A DNA stretch of 64,000 bases from Pirellulaceae bacterium (lineage in GTDB: Bacteria; Planctomycetota; Planctomycetia; Pirellulales; Pirellulaceae). A program made the translations under genes and the position numbers. The stretch's first letter is position 1, and each line of letters starts with the position of its first letter. Under the pieces are notes generated by a model that saw nothing but the letters and a program-made list of their open reading frames with translations, searched no databases and was not told where the DNA came from. Below are positions 36,533-44,244 of this stretch, piece by piece. The stretch is taken from assembly GCA_019636375.1 (NCBI GenBank), contig JAHBXS010000002.1:461621-525620 (forward strand), read 5' to 3'.

Positions 36533-37975
36533 ATGGCCAATCGAGAACAGGTCATCGGACGCCTGCCAGAAAAACGGGTCTTAGATATCGTGCTGGCTTC
36601 CAAGGACCCAGAATTGGTAGCCGTTTATGGTCGTCGAAGGGTTGGAAAAACCTTTTTGATTCGGGAGCACTGTAAGCCCCATTTGGTGCTGGAGATGGTT
36701 GGGATGCATGACCAAAGCACCGCCGCACAATTGGCTAATTTCCACGTTTCGCTACGACAAGCGTTTCCGACAGTTCCTCTGGTGCAGCCCAATACTTGGC
36801 TAGAAGCCTTTGACCTATTGCGGCATTGTCTCCAGCAACCCTCGACAACCAAAGGAAAACGAGTTGTTTTTGTTGATGAGTTTCCATGGTTGGCGACTCG
36901 CAAAAGTGGTTTTGTGGCTGCGTTTGAAAATTTTTGGAATACCTATGCTAGTCGAAAACGAGATCTGGCAGTCATCGTCTGTGGCTCCGCAGCCGCCTGG
37001 ATGATTCGCAATGTCATCAATGCTCGCGGAGGATTGCATAACCGACTGACGCGGCGGATTAAGCTAGACCCGTTTCTCTTGAATGACGTCCAACAATACC
37101 TGCTGCACCGAAAAATTCGCTGGGACCAACGCCAGATCGCGACGGCTTATATGGCTTTTGGAGGCATCCCGCATTATTTGAACCTCATCCAACCCGGCCA
37201 ATCTGCTGTCCAATGCATTGAAAACGAGTGCTTTCGTCCCGAGGGCATGCTCACTAACGAGTACCACAACTTGTACGCAGCACTCTTCGAATCTCATGCA
37301 ACGCATGAAGCCATTGTGAAAGTTCTGGCGACTAGTTGGACTGGGCTAACTCGTGAACAACTGCTCGCGAAGGCGAAACTCACCAGCGGTGGCGGAGTCA
37401 CGAAGGCAATCGAAGAACTTCGGCTTTCCGGTTTTGTCTCGGAATCCCACCCGCTCGACAAAAAGGCCAAAGGGAGTCTGTTACGTTTGACCGACGAGTT
37501 CTCTGTCTTTTATTGGCACTGGATGCACTCCACGGCCGCCATGAATTCCTGGATGCGGCAGTCCACCAGTCGGCGCTATGAGGCGTGGTGTGGATACGCG
37601 TTCGAATCAATTTGCTTCAAGCACTTGGAGGCGATTCGCCGAGAGATTGGAATCGCTGATGTGCAGACTCAAGCAGCGTCCTGGCGCCACACTCCCCAAT
37701 CAGGCAGCGACGACGAGGGAGCGCAAATCGATCTGCTGTTAGACCGCGCCGATCACTGCATCAACATCTGTGAAATCAAATTTGCCGATCAGCCGTTTGT
37801 GATCTCCAAAAGTTATGCGCGTTTGCTCGAGCGCAAACTGCGGGTCTTTCGCAAATATTCCGGTCGCCATGAAACTCTGTTTCTGACCATGATCACTCCC
37901 TACGGCATCGCGCCCAATCGCTACTCCGAAGATTTAGTCACCAACCAAGTCGTCTTGAACGACCTGTTCGTCTGA
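36533..37975 (+). CDS. AAA/STAND ATPase with DUF234-like C-terminal domain (archaeal-type ATPase family)
   Basis: This 480-residue protein has an N-terminal P-loop ATPase: Walker A is GRRRVGKTFLI (about 32-42) and Walker B is RVVFVDEFPWLA (about 110-121), with CGSAAAWM as sensor 1. A winged-helix region follows (EAIVKVLATSWTGLTREQLLAKA), then a C-terminal domain of the DUF234 type whose EGAQIDLLLDRAD...ICEIKFAD carries the Asp and E-x-K of a PD-(D/E)xK nuclease fold. Families like this are abundant in archaea and some bacteria, often in multiple copies; their function is unknown, with DNA-linked and toxin-like roles proposed. The gene is bracketed by ~300-bp direct repeats and lies in an accessory island. 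It has no adjacent partner gene. Confidence 0.88.
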   Translation: MANREQVIGRLPEKRVLDIVLASKDPELVAVYGRRRVGKTFLIREHCKPHLVLEMVGMHDQSTAAQLANFHVSLRQAFPTVPLVQPNTWLEAFDLLRHCLQQPSTTKGKRVVFVDEFPWLATRKSGFVAAFENFWNTYASRKRDLAVIVCGSAAAWMIRNVINARGGLHNRLTRRIKLDPFLLNDVQQYLLHRKIRWDQRQIATAYMAFGGIPHYLNLIQPGQSAVQCIENECFRPEGMLTNEYHNLYAALFESHATHEAIVKVLATSWTGLTREQLLAKAKLTSGGGVTKAIEELRLSGFVSESHPLDKKAKGSLLRLTDEFSVFYWHWMHSTAAMNSWMRQSTSRRYEAWCGYAFESICFKHLEAIRREIGIADVQTQAASWRHTPQSGSDDEGAQIDLLLDRADHCINICEIKFADQPFVISKSYARLLERKLRVFRKYSGRHETLFLTMITPYGIAPNRYSEDLVTNQVVLNDLFV

Positions 37976-37977
37976 GT

Positions 37978-38267
37978 GCCAAAAACAATTAAAATCGCTG
38001 CCATGCCACCAACGTCGCTCAAATTTTCACCTGCCCCGCCGAATTGGAGCCCTGGTGCATGAATTTGGTAAAAGATGTTGGGTAAAAGATGAAACCGTGG
38101 TTGCGTGCAAGCGCGCACAAAGTCGCCAATACGCAAAGATTTGGCGACCTATTTTCAAAATACCTCGCCAAACCTATCCCCAAAAACCAAGATTTGGCGA
38201 CCAATTCCAAAAATACCTCGCCAAATCTGTGCAAAAAAACCTAGATTTGGCGAGGTATTTTTGATAT
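37978..38267 (+). repeat. Right direct repeat bracketing the ATPase gene
   Basis: This is the second copy of the left repeat, beginning 2 bases after the ATPase stop codon. It carries the GGTAAAAGATG doublet (38064-38091), hairpins at 38139-38172 and 38191-38226, and the final TTTGGCGAGGTATTTT unit near 38243-38261. It has one CCCGCCGAATTGGAG box where the left copy has two. Copies have diverged by scattered substitutions, most in the first half; the palindromic half is almost unchanged. Confidence 0.85.
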
Positions 38268-38472
38268 GCTAATTTTCAGAAGAAGCAGGCGCCATTCTTT
38301 TGAATGAAATTTATCCGAGAATTTCAACCTGAAAAATTCGCCACTTTGGAATGAGTTGGCGTGAAAAGGGAAGTGGAGGTCTCAATCCCTCGGTGCCTTC
38401 TCTGGAATTTTTTAAGGTTCCCACACAAGACTTGCGACTACCAGGAATTCTCTCACCTCAAATAAGAAAAAA

Positions 38473-38895
38473 ATGAAAAGGGACGATGTTCTCCAAATGT
38501 TGATGCCTCGGGGTTGGTCCGCCCAGCAAGTGGATGTTGGAATTCGGGCAAATTTCTGTTGCGAGTATTGCGAGCGTGACTTGATTTCGTCCGTCAATGA
38601 CTACGACGCATGGCAGGTAGATCACATTCTTCCGAGAACGGATGAACGGGAGTCGCTCTGGAATCTGGCCCTGTCATGTAAAACATGTAATTTTCTTAAG
38701 CGTCATTCAATCCCAACTGACCCGATTGATCCAAAAAGTGACCGGTCTCACGCTATTAGTGTTGTTCGTGAATTGATCAACGAACGGCGAGAGCGTAAGC
38801 AAGCCCAAGTCGACTTTCTCAAGAAGCAATTTAGATGTGTCGAGTGGACAAAAATGCGTGCCGCAATCATTGCTGAAATAGACTCAAACAGGTAA
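38473..38895 (+). CDS. HNH endonuclease-like protein
   Basis: This 140-residue protein has a compact HNH/McrA-type zinc-bound nuclease fold. The first zinc pair is CCEYCERD (about 29-36), the catalytic core is WQVDHILPRTDERESLWNLALSC (H of VDH and N of WNL), and the second zinc pair is SCKTCNFLKR. HNH nucleases of this size are found in restriction, phage and mobile-element contexts as well as in free-standing genes of unknown role. It follows the right direct repeat by about 200 bases. No strong ribosome-binding site precedes the ATG. All catalytic positions look intact. Confidence 0.85.
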   Translation: MKRDDVLQMLMPRGWSAQQVDVGIRANFCCEYCERDLISSVNDYDAWQVDHILPRTDERESLWNLALSCKTCNFLKRHSIPTDPIDPKSDRSHAISVVRELINERRERKQAQVDFLKKQFRCVEWTKMRAAIIAEIDSNR

Positions 38896-39204
38896 CGAGT
38901 TGAGATGACGTTTTCATTGTAATTGACCGTGAATAAAACATGTCGATGCTTTAGAACATCCGAACTCAATCACAAATCCCCCTTTGAACAGATCCCCCTG
39001 GGTTTTCTGCGGGCTCATTGAAGATCGAAAACAACCCTCTGGGTGAGTAAGTGGCAAAATCTCACCCCGAATCAGCTTTTTAGTATTTCAAGGAGCTTTC
39101 GTCCCTTTTGTCAACCGTGTCTCTCTCGAAATTTCTGGATGGAGCATAGCATTTCTATGGGTTCATTTGAGTTGTATTAAGTCATCGTGGTTCGAAATTT
39201 TTGG
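38896..39204. other. Convergent intergenic stretch, no gene seen
   Basis: AT-rich DNA between the HNH gene and the convergent small repeat-protein gene. No hairpin with a T-run, repeat or reading frame could be supported. Confidence 0.4.
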
Positions 39205-39489
39205 TTACCTTACGCACAGTACCCAGAGGGCAATAAGGGTCATGCCGCCAATGCCATCAATATCCTGTTGGACATCCCTCATTTCACCGATCCGATTACC
39301 AGACCCATCGCGAATATAACTACCGTCGAAATCTGCAACACGATTTCCTCGTGAGTCACGAATATAATCTCCATCTATTTCACCGATTCGGTTTCCAGAA
39401 CTGTCTCGGATAAGCTTCGCATCCACTTCCGCAACTAGATTACCACTACGGTGGCGCAGATAATTGCCCTCGAGTTTGTAATTTGGCAT
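39205..39489 (-). CDS. Small repeat protein, beta-flower-like
   Basis: These 94 residues are built from four to five copies of a 16-residue motif, roughly Y-I-R-D-S-x-G-N-R-I-G-E-I-D-G, at about residues 10-70. This looks like the 4-/5-fold beta-flower families of tiny all-beta domains. The C-terminus is hydrophobic (GGMTLIALWVLCVR) and might form a membrane tail. A strong AAGGAG site lies 4 bases before the ATG, which argues for real expression. It stands alone between accessory genes. Such domains are found near variable loci, but no function is established. Family assignment is from the repeat pattern and is tentative; that it is a true gene is fairly sure. Confidence 0.7.
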   Translation of the reverse strand: MPNYKLEGNYLRHRSGNLVAEVDAKLIRDSSGNRIGEIDGDYIRDSRGNRVADFDGSYIRDGSGNRIGEMRDVQQDIDGIGGMTLIALWVLCVR

Positions 39490-39553
39490 ATTTTGCTCCT
39501 TACACTTTGGTTAATTTATTGAAAATTTTTAACGAATCAAGCGGAAAATCAAA

Positions 39554-39610
39554 AGGGGGTATCAATTGCCGGAACGGTCCGAAGGATGCCGCGCACAATT
39601 GGCACCCCCT
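39554..39610. repeat. Inverted repeat with 15-bp arms
   Basis: AGGGGGTATCAATTG (39554-39568) and CAATTGGCACCCCCT (39596-39610) pair at 13 of 15 positions around a 27-base loop that is itself GC-rich. It lies upstream of the small repeat-protein gene and could be a mobile-element end or an attenuator. Confidence 0.5.
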
Positions 39611-39708
39611 CTGTCGCACCTGAATGGGCAACGAGTCATGTACTGGATCAGCCGCTCGATCCCTGCCTGCTCGCCTGCCGGCAGATACACCGACAGTTCG
39701 ACACTTAT

Positions 39709-39741
39709 CAAATCAAAGGGGTCAGCGACTCATTGTTTTCG
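39709..39741 (+). repeat. Isolated copy of the AAATCAAAGGGGTCA repeat
   Basis: AAATCAAAGGGGTCA followed by GCGACTCATTGTTTTC matches the units of the array at 7793-8000. There is no transposase gene next to this copy, so it was probably moved in trans. Confidence 0.75.
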
Positions 39742-40203
39742 TCAACTCGGCGATCAAAGCGTTCCACACGCATCTAAGATTACAGCGCAAAAAGGCGAAG
39801 GTAGCGATTGTGGCCTGCATGCGCAATTTATTGTGATCTCGAATCTTTTGATCAAGACAGACCAACTATGGGACAACAAAATGAACACATGAGTCTAAAA
39901 ACGCGCTCGCTCAGAGACACGTCACTGACCCACCATCGACTCGGCTATTCCTTTGAAAGGTTATGTCCCCACAGCGCCTGGCTCCGTTTCACCGAGCAGA
40001 CTCAGTATACAAAAAACGCCGTCTTTGACTACCGAGAAAGACATCTATTGAACACCAGAGCCATGCCTCAAAAAAATCCGCCATCCCTGAACCAACCTGA
40101 AAGGAATTTCAAAATGTTTTGAAACCCCCTATTGACCAAAACTAAGACCGTCGCTGTCCCATTTGATTTTGCAGCCCCCCACTGATTTGACCGTTGATTT
40201 GAT

Positions 40204-42093
40204 CTATGAAATTGCCTCCACAACTGATTTGATAATTGCCTCATACTTTATCTCAATGTCCTTTGCCATAAGCTGCTCGAATAGTTCATCTTTTATTCGA
40301 TCGATGTATGCCTTAGAGCTATCGCGATCTATCTTGAGTTTGCTGAACTCTCCGGAGATGTACTCCAATCGACCATGAGGCGGTACCTCTTTGATCTGAA
40401 GCGAAATTGAGAATGAGCTGAGAATACTATTTACCACCGCAATGAACTTTTTTGGCTCAAAGAAATCTTCCACCGTCTGCACATTCGAAGCGCCGAGTTG
40501 ATCATAGGTTTTCCAAGTTCCAGCCCAGTCTGGACTACTTCCTTCAAACTTCTTTTGGTGCTCGAGTGCAGTCTTGTCGCTATCGCTGATCACAAGCCAT
40601 CCTCGGTTGCCGAGCTCGAGCGTAGAGACGACACTTGATGCATCCTTAACACCATTTACAAAGCACATCCCAACATCCTTCAGCTTGTTGCCTAGGAGTG
40701 TTTTGAACTTGTTTGATTTAGTCGCAACCTCAAAAAATCGCTTGTCCTTCCAGCCCTCAAACAATAGATTGCGGCTCTTCAATAATTCAAATGAAGAGAA
40801 GCCGAGAGCTTTGAAAAGGACTTCTTCATCTTGAAAGTTGGATTTGTTTGCTTCGTGAAGAACGGTGTTCTCATCAGCCTTCCTTACTATGTAGTGCCGG
40901 TCAATTTTGTTGCTATCGATCATGAAAATCGAATGCGTCGAGTAGACAACGTAATTCTTCTTCGAAACTTCAATGAGTTCTTTCATTAAGTGGCGAATTC
41001 CGCTGGGATGCAGTCCGGCATCTGGTTCATCATGCAGGTAGAGCACATTCTCCAATTCGCCATTTTTATTCTTTGCGGAGACTAAGAATAGGAACGAGAT
41101 GAAGCGTTTGAATCCGTCGCTACGCATTGCAAAGTCGTACTGGTTGTGCTTGTCCTTGATGCTAACGTCGATCCGTGTCCCATTGCTCTCAAGCAAAACC
41201 TCAATTCCCTTGTATTCGTTCCACACAGTGTGAAGATGCTTAGTAGCGGCCTGGGAAACTTTGCGAAGAAGGTTTTTCAGCCCAAATGCACGAGCTTCCG
41301 CTTCGGTGATTGCCGAATCGACGTCGTTGTGACCACCGAGCAAGAACATCTGCTTTAGAGGTTCGTAGGAACTAGGACTACTTCTAAATGTCGATACCTC
41401 AATCGAAGCGGGCAATAGCTGAGCTTCTGAGTAGCTCCAAAAGACGCAGGCTGGCAAGTGTGCAATTGTCCAAGTGGTTATCGCTTTCCCTATCAACCTG
41501 TTGAGAGATTCGGTTGTTAGTGGAATGCAATGCTGGTGGAGTTCGTCTGGTAGTTGGCTTTTATGGAGAATCTTGCAGGAAGTTATGTTTATCGATTCGC
41601 CTCGCTCGTTAACAACTTCCGTTGCTGCCGCACCTGGCTTTGGAACAACCCAACCGTCAAGTACTTTTTTGTTCTTGGGCAACGAAAAATAGGACGCGAA
41701 TTTCTTACGCTCAACTAAATTGGCGCAATATAGTGATTGACGAATAGACTTGACATAACCACCGAGTGTTTCATCAGAGTTTTGGAAGATGGCATCGTTC
41801 AAACTCCCAAGTAGCGATGCTTCAATTTCCTCCAAAATGCCCTCATGATCTATGACCTCTAGATTGAATGTGAACCAAACCTCGGCATCGGTGATCGGCG
41901 TCTCATCACCAGCAGTCTGCCTCAAGTCGTTTACATCGATGGTTCGGTCGGGATTTAGAAGTGCCAATGCGTGCAGAACATTCGTCTTACCTGACTCGTT
42001 GATGCCAATAAGGGCGCGGCATGGTCTGGAGAAATCTATCCTCGCACTCTTTATGGATCGAAAGTTCTCGATCTTCACATAAGCAAGCTTCAT
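40204..42093 (-). CDS. OLD-family ATPase with C-terminal Toprim domain
   Basis: This 629-residue protein has an ABC-type ATPase head followed by a Toprim nuclease domain, the layout of OLD (overcoming lysogenization defect) proteins. MKLAYVKIENFRSIKSARIDF starts the head, Walker A is GINESGKTNVLH (about 30-41), Walker B is LYLHDEPDAGLHP with the H-loop in VYSTHSIFMID. The Toprim glutamate is in NLLFEGWKDKRFFE (about 435) and the Asp pair in WLVISDSDK (about 485). Class 1 OLD proteins stand alone and class 2 (Gabija GajA) pair with a UvrD-like helicase; no helicase is here, so class 1 is favoured. Phage-defence activity is inferred from family and island context. Confidence 0.87.
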   Translation of the reverse strand: MKLAYVKIENFRSIKSARIDFSRPCRALIGINESGKTNVLHALALLNPDRTIDVNDLRQTAGDETPITDAEVWFTFNLEVIDHEGILEEIEASLLGSLNDAIFQNSDETLGGYVKSIRQSLYCANLVERKKFASYFSLPKNKKVLDGWVVPKPGAAATEVVNERGESINITSCKILHKSQLPDELHQHCIPLTTESLNRLIGKAITTWTIAHLPACVFWSYSEAQLLPASIEVSTFRSSPSSYEPLKQMFLLGGHNDVDSAITEAEARAFGLKNLLRKVSQAATKHLHTVWNEYKGIEVLLESNGTRIDVSIKDKHNQYDFAMRSDGFKRFISFLFLVSAKNKNGELENVLYLHDEPDAGLHPSGIRHLMKELIEVSKKNYVVYSTHSIFMIDSNKIDRHYIVRKADENTVLHEANKSNFQDEEVLFKALGFSSFELLKSRNLLFEGWKDKRFFEVATKSNKFKTLLGNKLKDVGMCFVNGVKDASSVVSTLELGNRGWLVISDSDKTALEHQKKFEGSSPDWAGTWKTYDQLGASNVQTVEDFFEPKKFIAVVNSILSSFSISLQIKEVPPHGRLEYISGEFSKLKIDRDSSKAYIDRIKDELFEQLMAKDIEIKYEAIIKSVVEAIS

Positions 42094-42404
42094 TGTGCTG
42101 GTTTAGCCTGAATTGGAATAAACGCGGAATTGATTTGGTACACTTTTGTTAGCCGGTGCATTACAGTTTACCTTGAAGTTCGCTTAGGTCAACTTGAAGG
42201 ATTGCGGATTCATCTTCCCTTCTGTTCCGCTGGTTTGTTGATTGATGGTTAACGGTTGGAGAGAGCCGTTACTCCAGTCAAGAGCCGCATCGCAGGTTGA
42301 CGATTGCTAGATTTGGTCCTAGAGGTTGCGCGGAAAAATTGGCAGAAAAAACGGTGCCACTCATCTTTCACGTTCTGTCCCCTTTATTTTAATCAGCCCC
42401 CCCT
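42094..42404. other. Intergenic stretch, no gene seen
   Basis: Between two minus-strand genes. It should hold the OLD-like gene's promoter. No repeat, RNA or frame was supported. Confidence 0.4.
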
Positions 42405-42746
42405 TTAGCTTGTAATTGGAACAAGTCTCAATTTTGAAACAGCATTTGGCGGTACGTAGCAGTTAATTTCAAATGTGTGAAAACAAAAAAACTCTTCAGC
42501 CTCCACGTAATCCCTACTTGTTTCTATTATGCGACCGTTGACGTCGAAAATACTAAGTTCTATTTTCAAATCGTTCTGGATGTGCGAACCGTTGACAGCA
42601 TGAAGCTCTCCTCGGACGACAATTTCATGGTCGTCGCTGTATTCTTCTTTTACTTCGAACGCAGAAAGGGCTTCAAATTTAACATTCAGGCGGTCCTCAA
42701 AGGCTGCAATTCGCTGAATGTTTGAAGTGATATCATTGCGTTTCAT
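42405..42746 (-). CDS. Hypothetical small protein, possibly FxLYD-like beta sandwich
   Basis: This is a 113-residue soluble protein of unknown function. The stretch from about 43 to 108 (VVRGELHAVNGSHIQNDLKI, SIFDVNGRIIETSRDYV, then FHTFEINCYVPP and KLRLVPI) recalls FxLYD-type domains, which are small beta sandwiches usually found outside the cell; here no signal peptide is visible, so the likeness may be superficial. It lies between the OLD-like ATPase and the DUF1501 operon, all on the minus strand, and could be transcribed with the former. Codon use is AT-leaning like the OLD gene, suggesting it entered with the same accessory DNA. Confidence 0.6.
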   Translation of the reverse strand: MKRNDITSNIQRIAAFEDRLNVKFEALSAFEVKEEYSDDHEIVVRGELHAVNGSHIQNDLKIELSIFDVNGRIIETSRDYVEAEEFFCFHTFEINCYVPPNAVSKLRLVPITS

Positions 42747-42912
42747 AACTACGGGCTTCTTCTACTGGCTGAAAATAAAATAGGTCTCTTTACAGCTATG
42801 CTTTAAACGATCCATAGTAAGTCCAAAATTTTTACTCGACGGCAAACGAACAAGGGGAGTTGAATGCCGAAATGGAAAAACGTGCCGTACACCTGCCGTT
42901 CCCCTTTTTCCT

Positions 42913-44220
42913 TCACACCAATAAACTCTCGATGACGGTGCCGTCGCGGACAAGCATGACGGGGCGGCCGGTGGGGGTTTGGTATTCTAACGTCGGCGAG
43001 ATGCCTAGGGATTGATAGAACGTGGCGGCGACGTCTTCTGGTTTATATCCCTCATGCAATGGACCGGCTGCGTGAGCGTCACTGGCTCCAATCACTTGTC
43101 CGCCCCGAACACGACCGCCACCCATCAACATGAACATACAACGTGGGTAATGGTCCCGGCCACCTTCGGTCGAACGATCATTGATCTTGGGGGTTCGGCC
43201 AAACTCGCCAGTCACAAAAACCGTGGTCGTTTCCAAGAGCCCTTTTTGAGCAAGACCCTGAAATAACGCCGCCAGCCCCGCATCCAATCGCGGCAACAAG
43301 TTTTCCTTGAGCCGCGTAAAGTTGTCCGCGTGAGTGTCCCAACCTCCCAAATTGAGCGTCACAAATCGCACACCCGATTCGATCAACCGCGTCGCCAACA
43401 GACAGCTTTGCGAAAACGAATCGTCGCCGAATTGATTACGATACGATTCGGGCTCAAGACTCACATCGAAGGCGTCCCGCGTCCGCTTGGACGTGATCAT
43501 GCGGTACGCTTTTTGGCTGAACGCATCCAAGCCGTCGAGGAGCTCGTTGTCTTGTTCAATGGCCGCAAATGTCTGATCGAGGTCGTTGAGCAATTTTCGT
43601 CGTCGTTCGATCTCGGCCAGTGTCACTCCGCCGCCGAGGGTAATGCCGCGCACGTTGAACGGTCGGCCTTTTACGGGGGCTTCGTTCGTGGCCAGCGGAG
43701 AAAACTTGACCCCCAAGTAGCCGGGGCCTTGTGCGGTCCGAGGGATGGCGACATACCCCGGTAAATCGCGCGGAGTTTGCAGCTCTTTGGCGGCGACCGA
43801 ACCGTAGGCCGGGTACTCAAGAGCTGCGTTCGGGCGATTTCCCGTAAACAAGAACTTTTGCCCCAACGGATGGGCTCCCAAGGAATGGGAAACGCCGCGA
43901 ATAATCGTGAACTTGTCGGTCTGCTGAGCGAGTTTGGGCAAGTGCTCGCAAATTTCGACACCAGAAACTTTGGTTTTGATCGGTTTGAATTTGCCGCGAA
44001 TCTCGGCGGGTGCATCTGGTTTGAGATCAAACGTGTCGAGATGGGACGGGCCGCCAGGAAGTTCGACAAAGATCGCGTTCCGAGTTTCGGTCTCGGCGGC
44101 GACCTGTCCGGCTTGAGTGAATTCGAGAAAGCTCGCGAGCGTCAGTCCAGTCGCGCCCAGGGCTCCAATGCGAATCGCCTCACGTCGGTTCAGTCCGTCA
44201 CATTGTCGATAAATGGCCAT
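42913..44220 (-). CDS. DUF1501 protein, Tat-exported
   Basis: This 435-residue protein belongs to the DUF1501 family, abundant in planctomycetes and distantly related to sulfatases and alkaline phosphatases. The N-terminus has a twin-arginine motif (NRREAIRIG) followed by a hydrophobic stretch, so it should be exported folded. FVELPGGPSHLDTFDLKPDAP marks the start of the fold, GWDTHADNF supplies metal-site residues, and TTTVFVTGEFGRTPKIND and EGGRDHYPRC follow. No enzyme activity is established for the family. It follows the DUF1549/DUF1553 gene by 24 bases, the standard pairing in this phylum, and closes an operon begun by an ECF sigma factor. Confidence 0.92.
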   Translation of the reverse strand: MAIYRQCDGLNRREAIRIGALGATGLTLASFLEFTQAGQVAAETETRNAIFVELPGGPSHLDTFDLKPDAPAEIRGKFKPIKTKVSGVEICEHLPKLAQQTDKFTIIRGVSHSLGAHPLGQKFLFTGNRPNAALEYPAYGSVAAKELQTPRDLPGYVAIPRTAQGPGYLGVKFSPLATNEAPVKGRPFNVRGITLGGGVTLAEIERRRKLLNDLDQTFAAIEQDNELLDGLDAFSQKAYRMITSKRTRDAFDVSLEPESYRNQFGDDSFSQSCLLATRLIESGVRFVTLNLGGWDTHADNFTRLKENLLPRLDAGLAALFQGLAQKGLLETTTVFVTGEFGRTPKINDRSTEGGRDHYPRCMFMLMGGGRVRGGQVIGASDAHAAGPLHEGYKPEDVAATFYQSLGISPTLEYQTPTGRPVMLVRDGTVIESLLV

Positions 44221-44244
44221 CGAAATTTGTTCCCTTTCTAGGCT

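Larger units (their letters stand above)
39490..40203. other. Accessory-island spacer with repeat remnants
   Basis: No supported gene in 714 bases. Several short frames on the plus strand overlap a REP-like copy and an inverted repeat and show no known protein. Confidence 0.45.

Noticed and set aside
40204..42093. Gabija system (GajA)
   Set aside because: The ATPase-Toprim layout fits, but no UvrD-like GajB helicase lies on either side; the neighbours are a 113-residue unknown and non-coding DNA.
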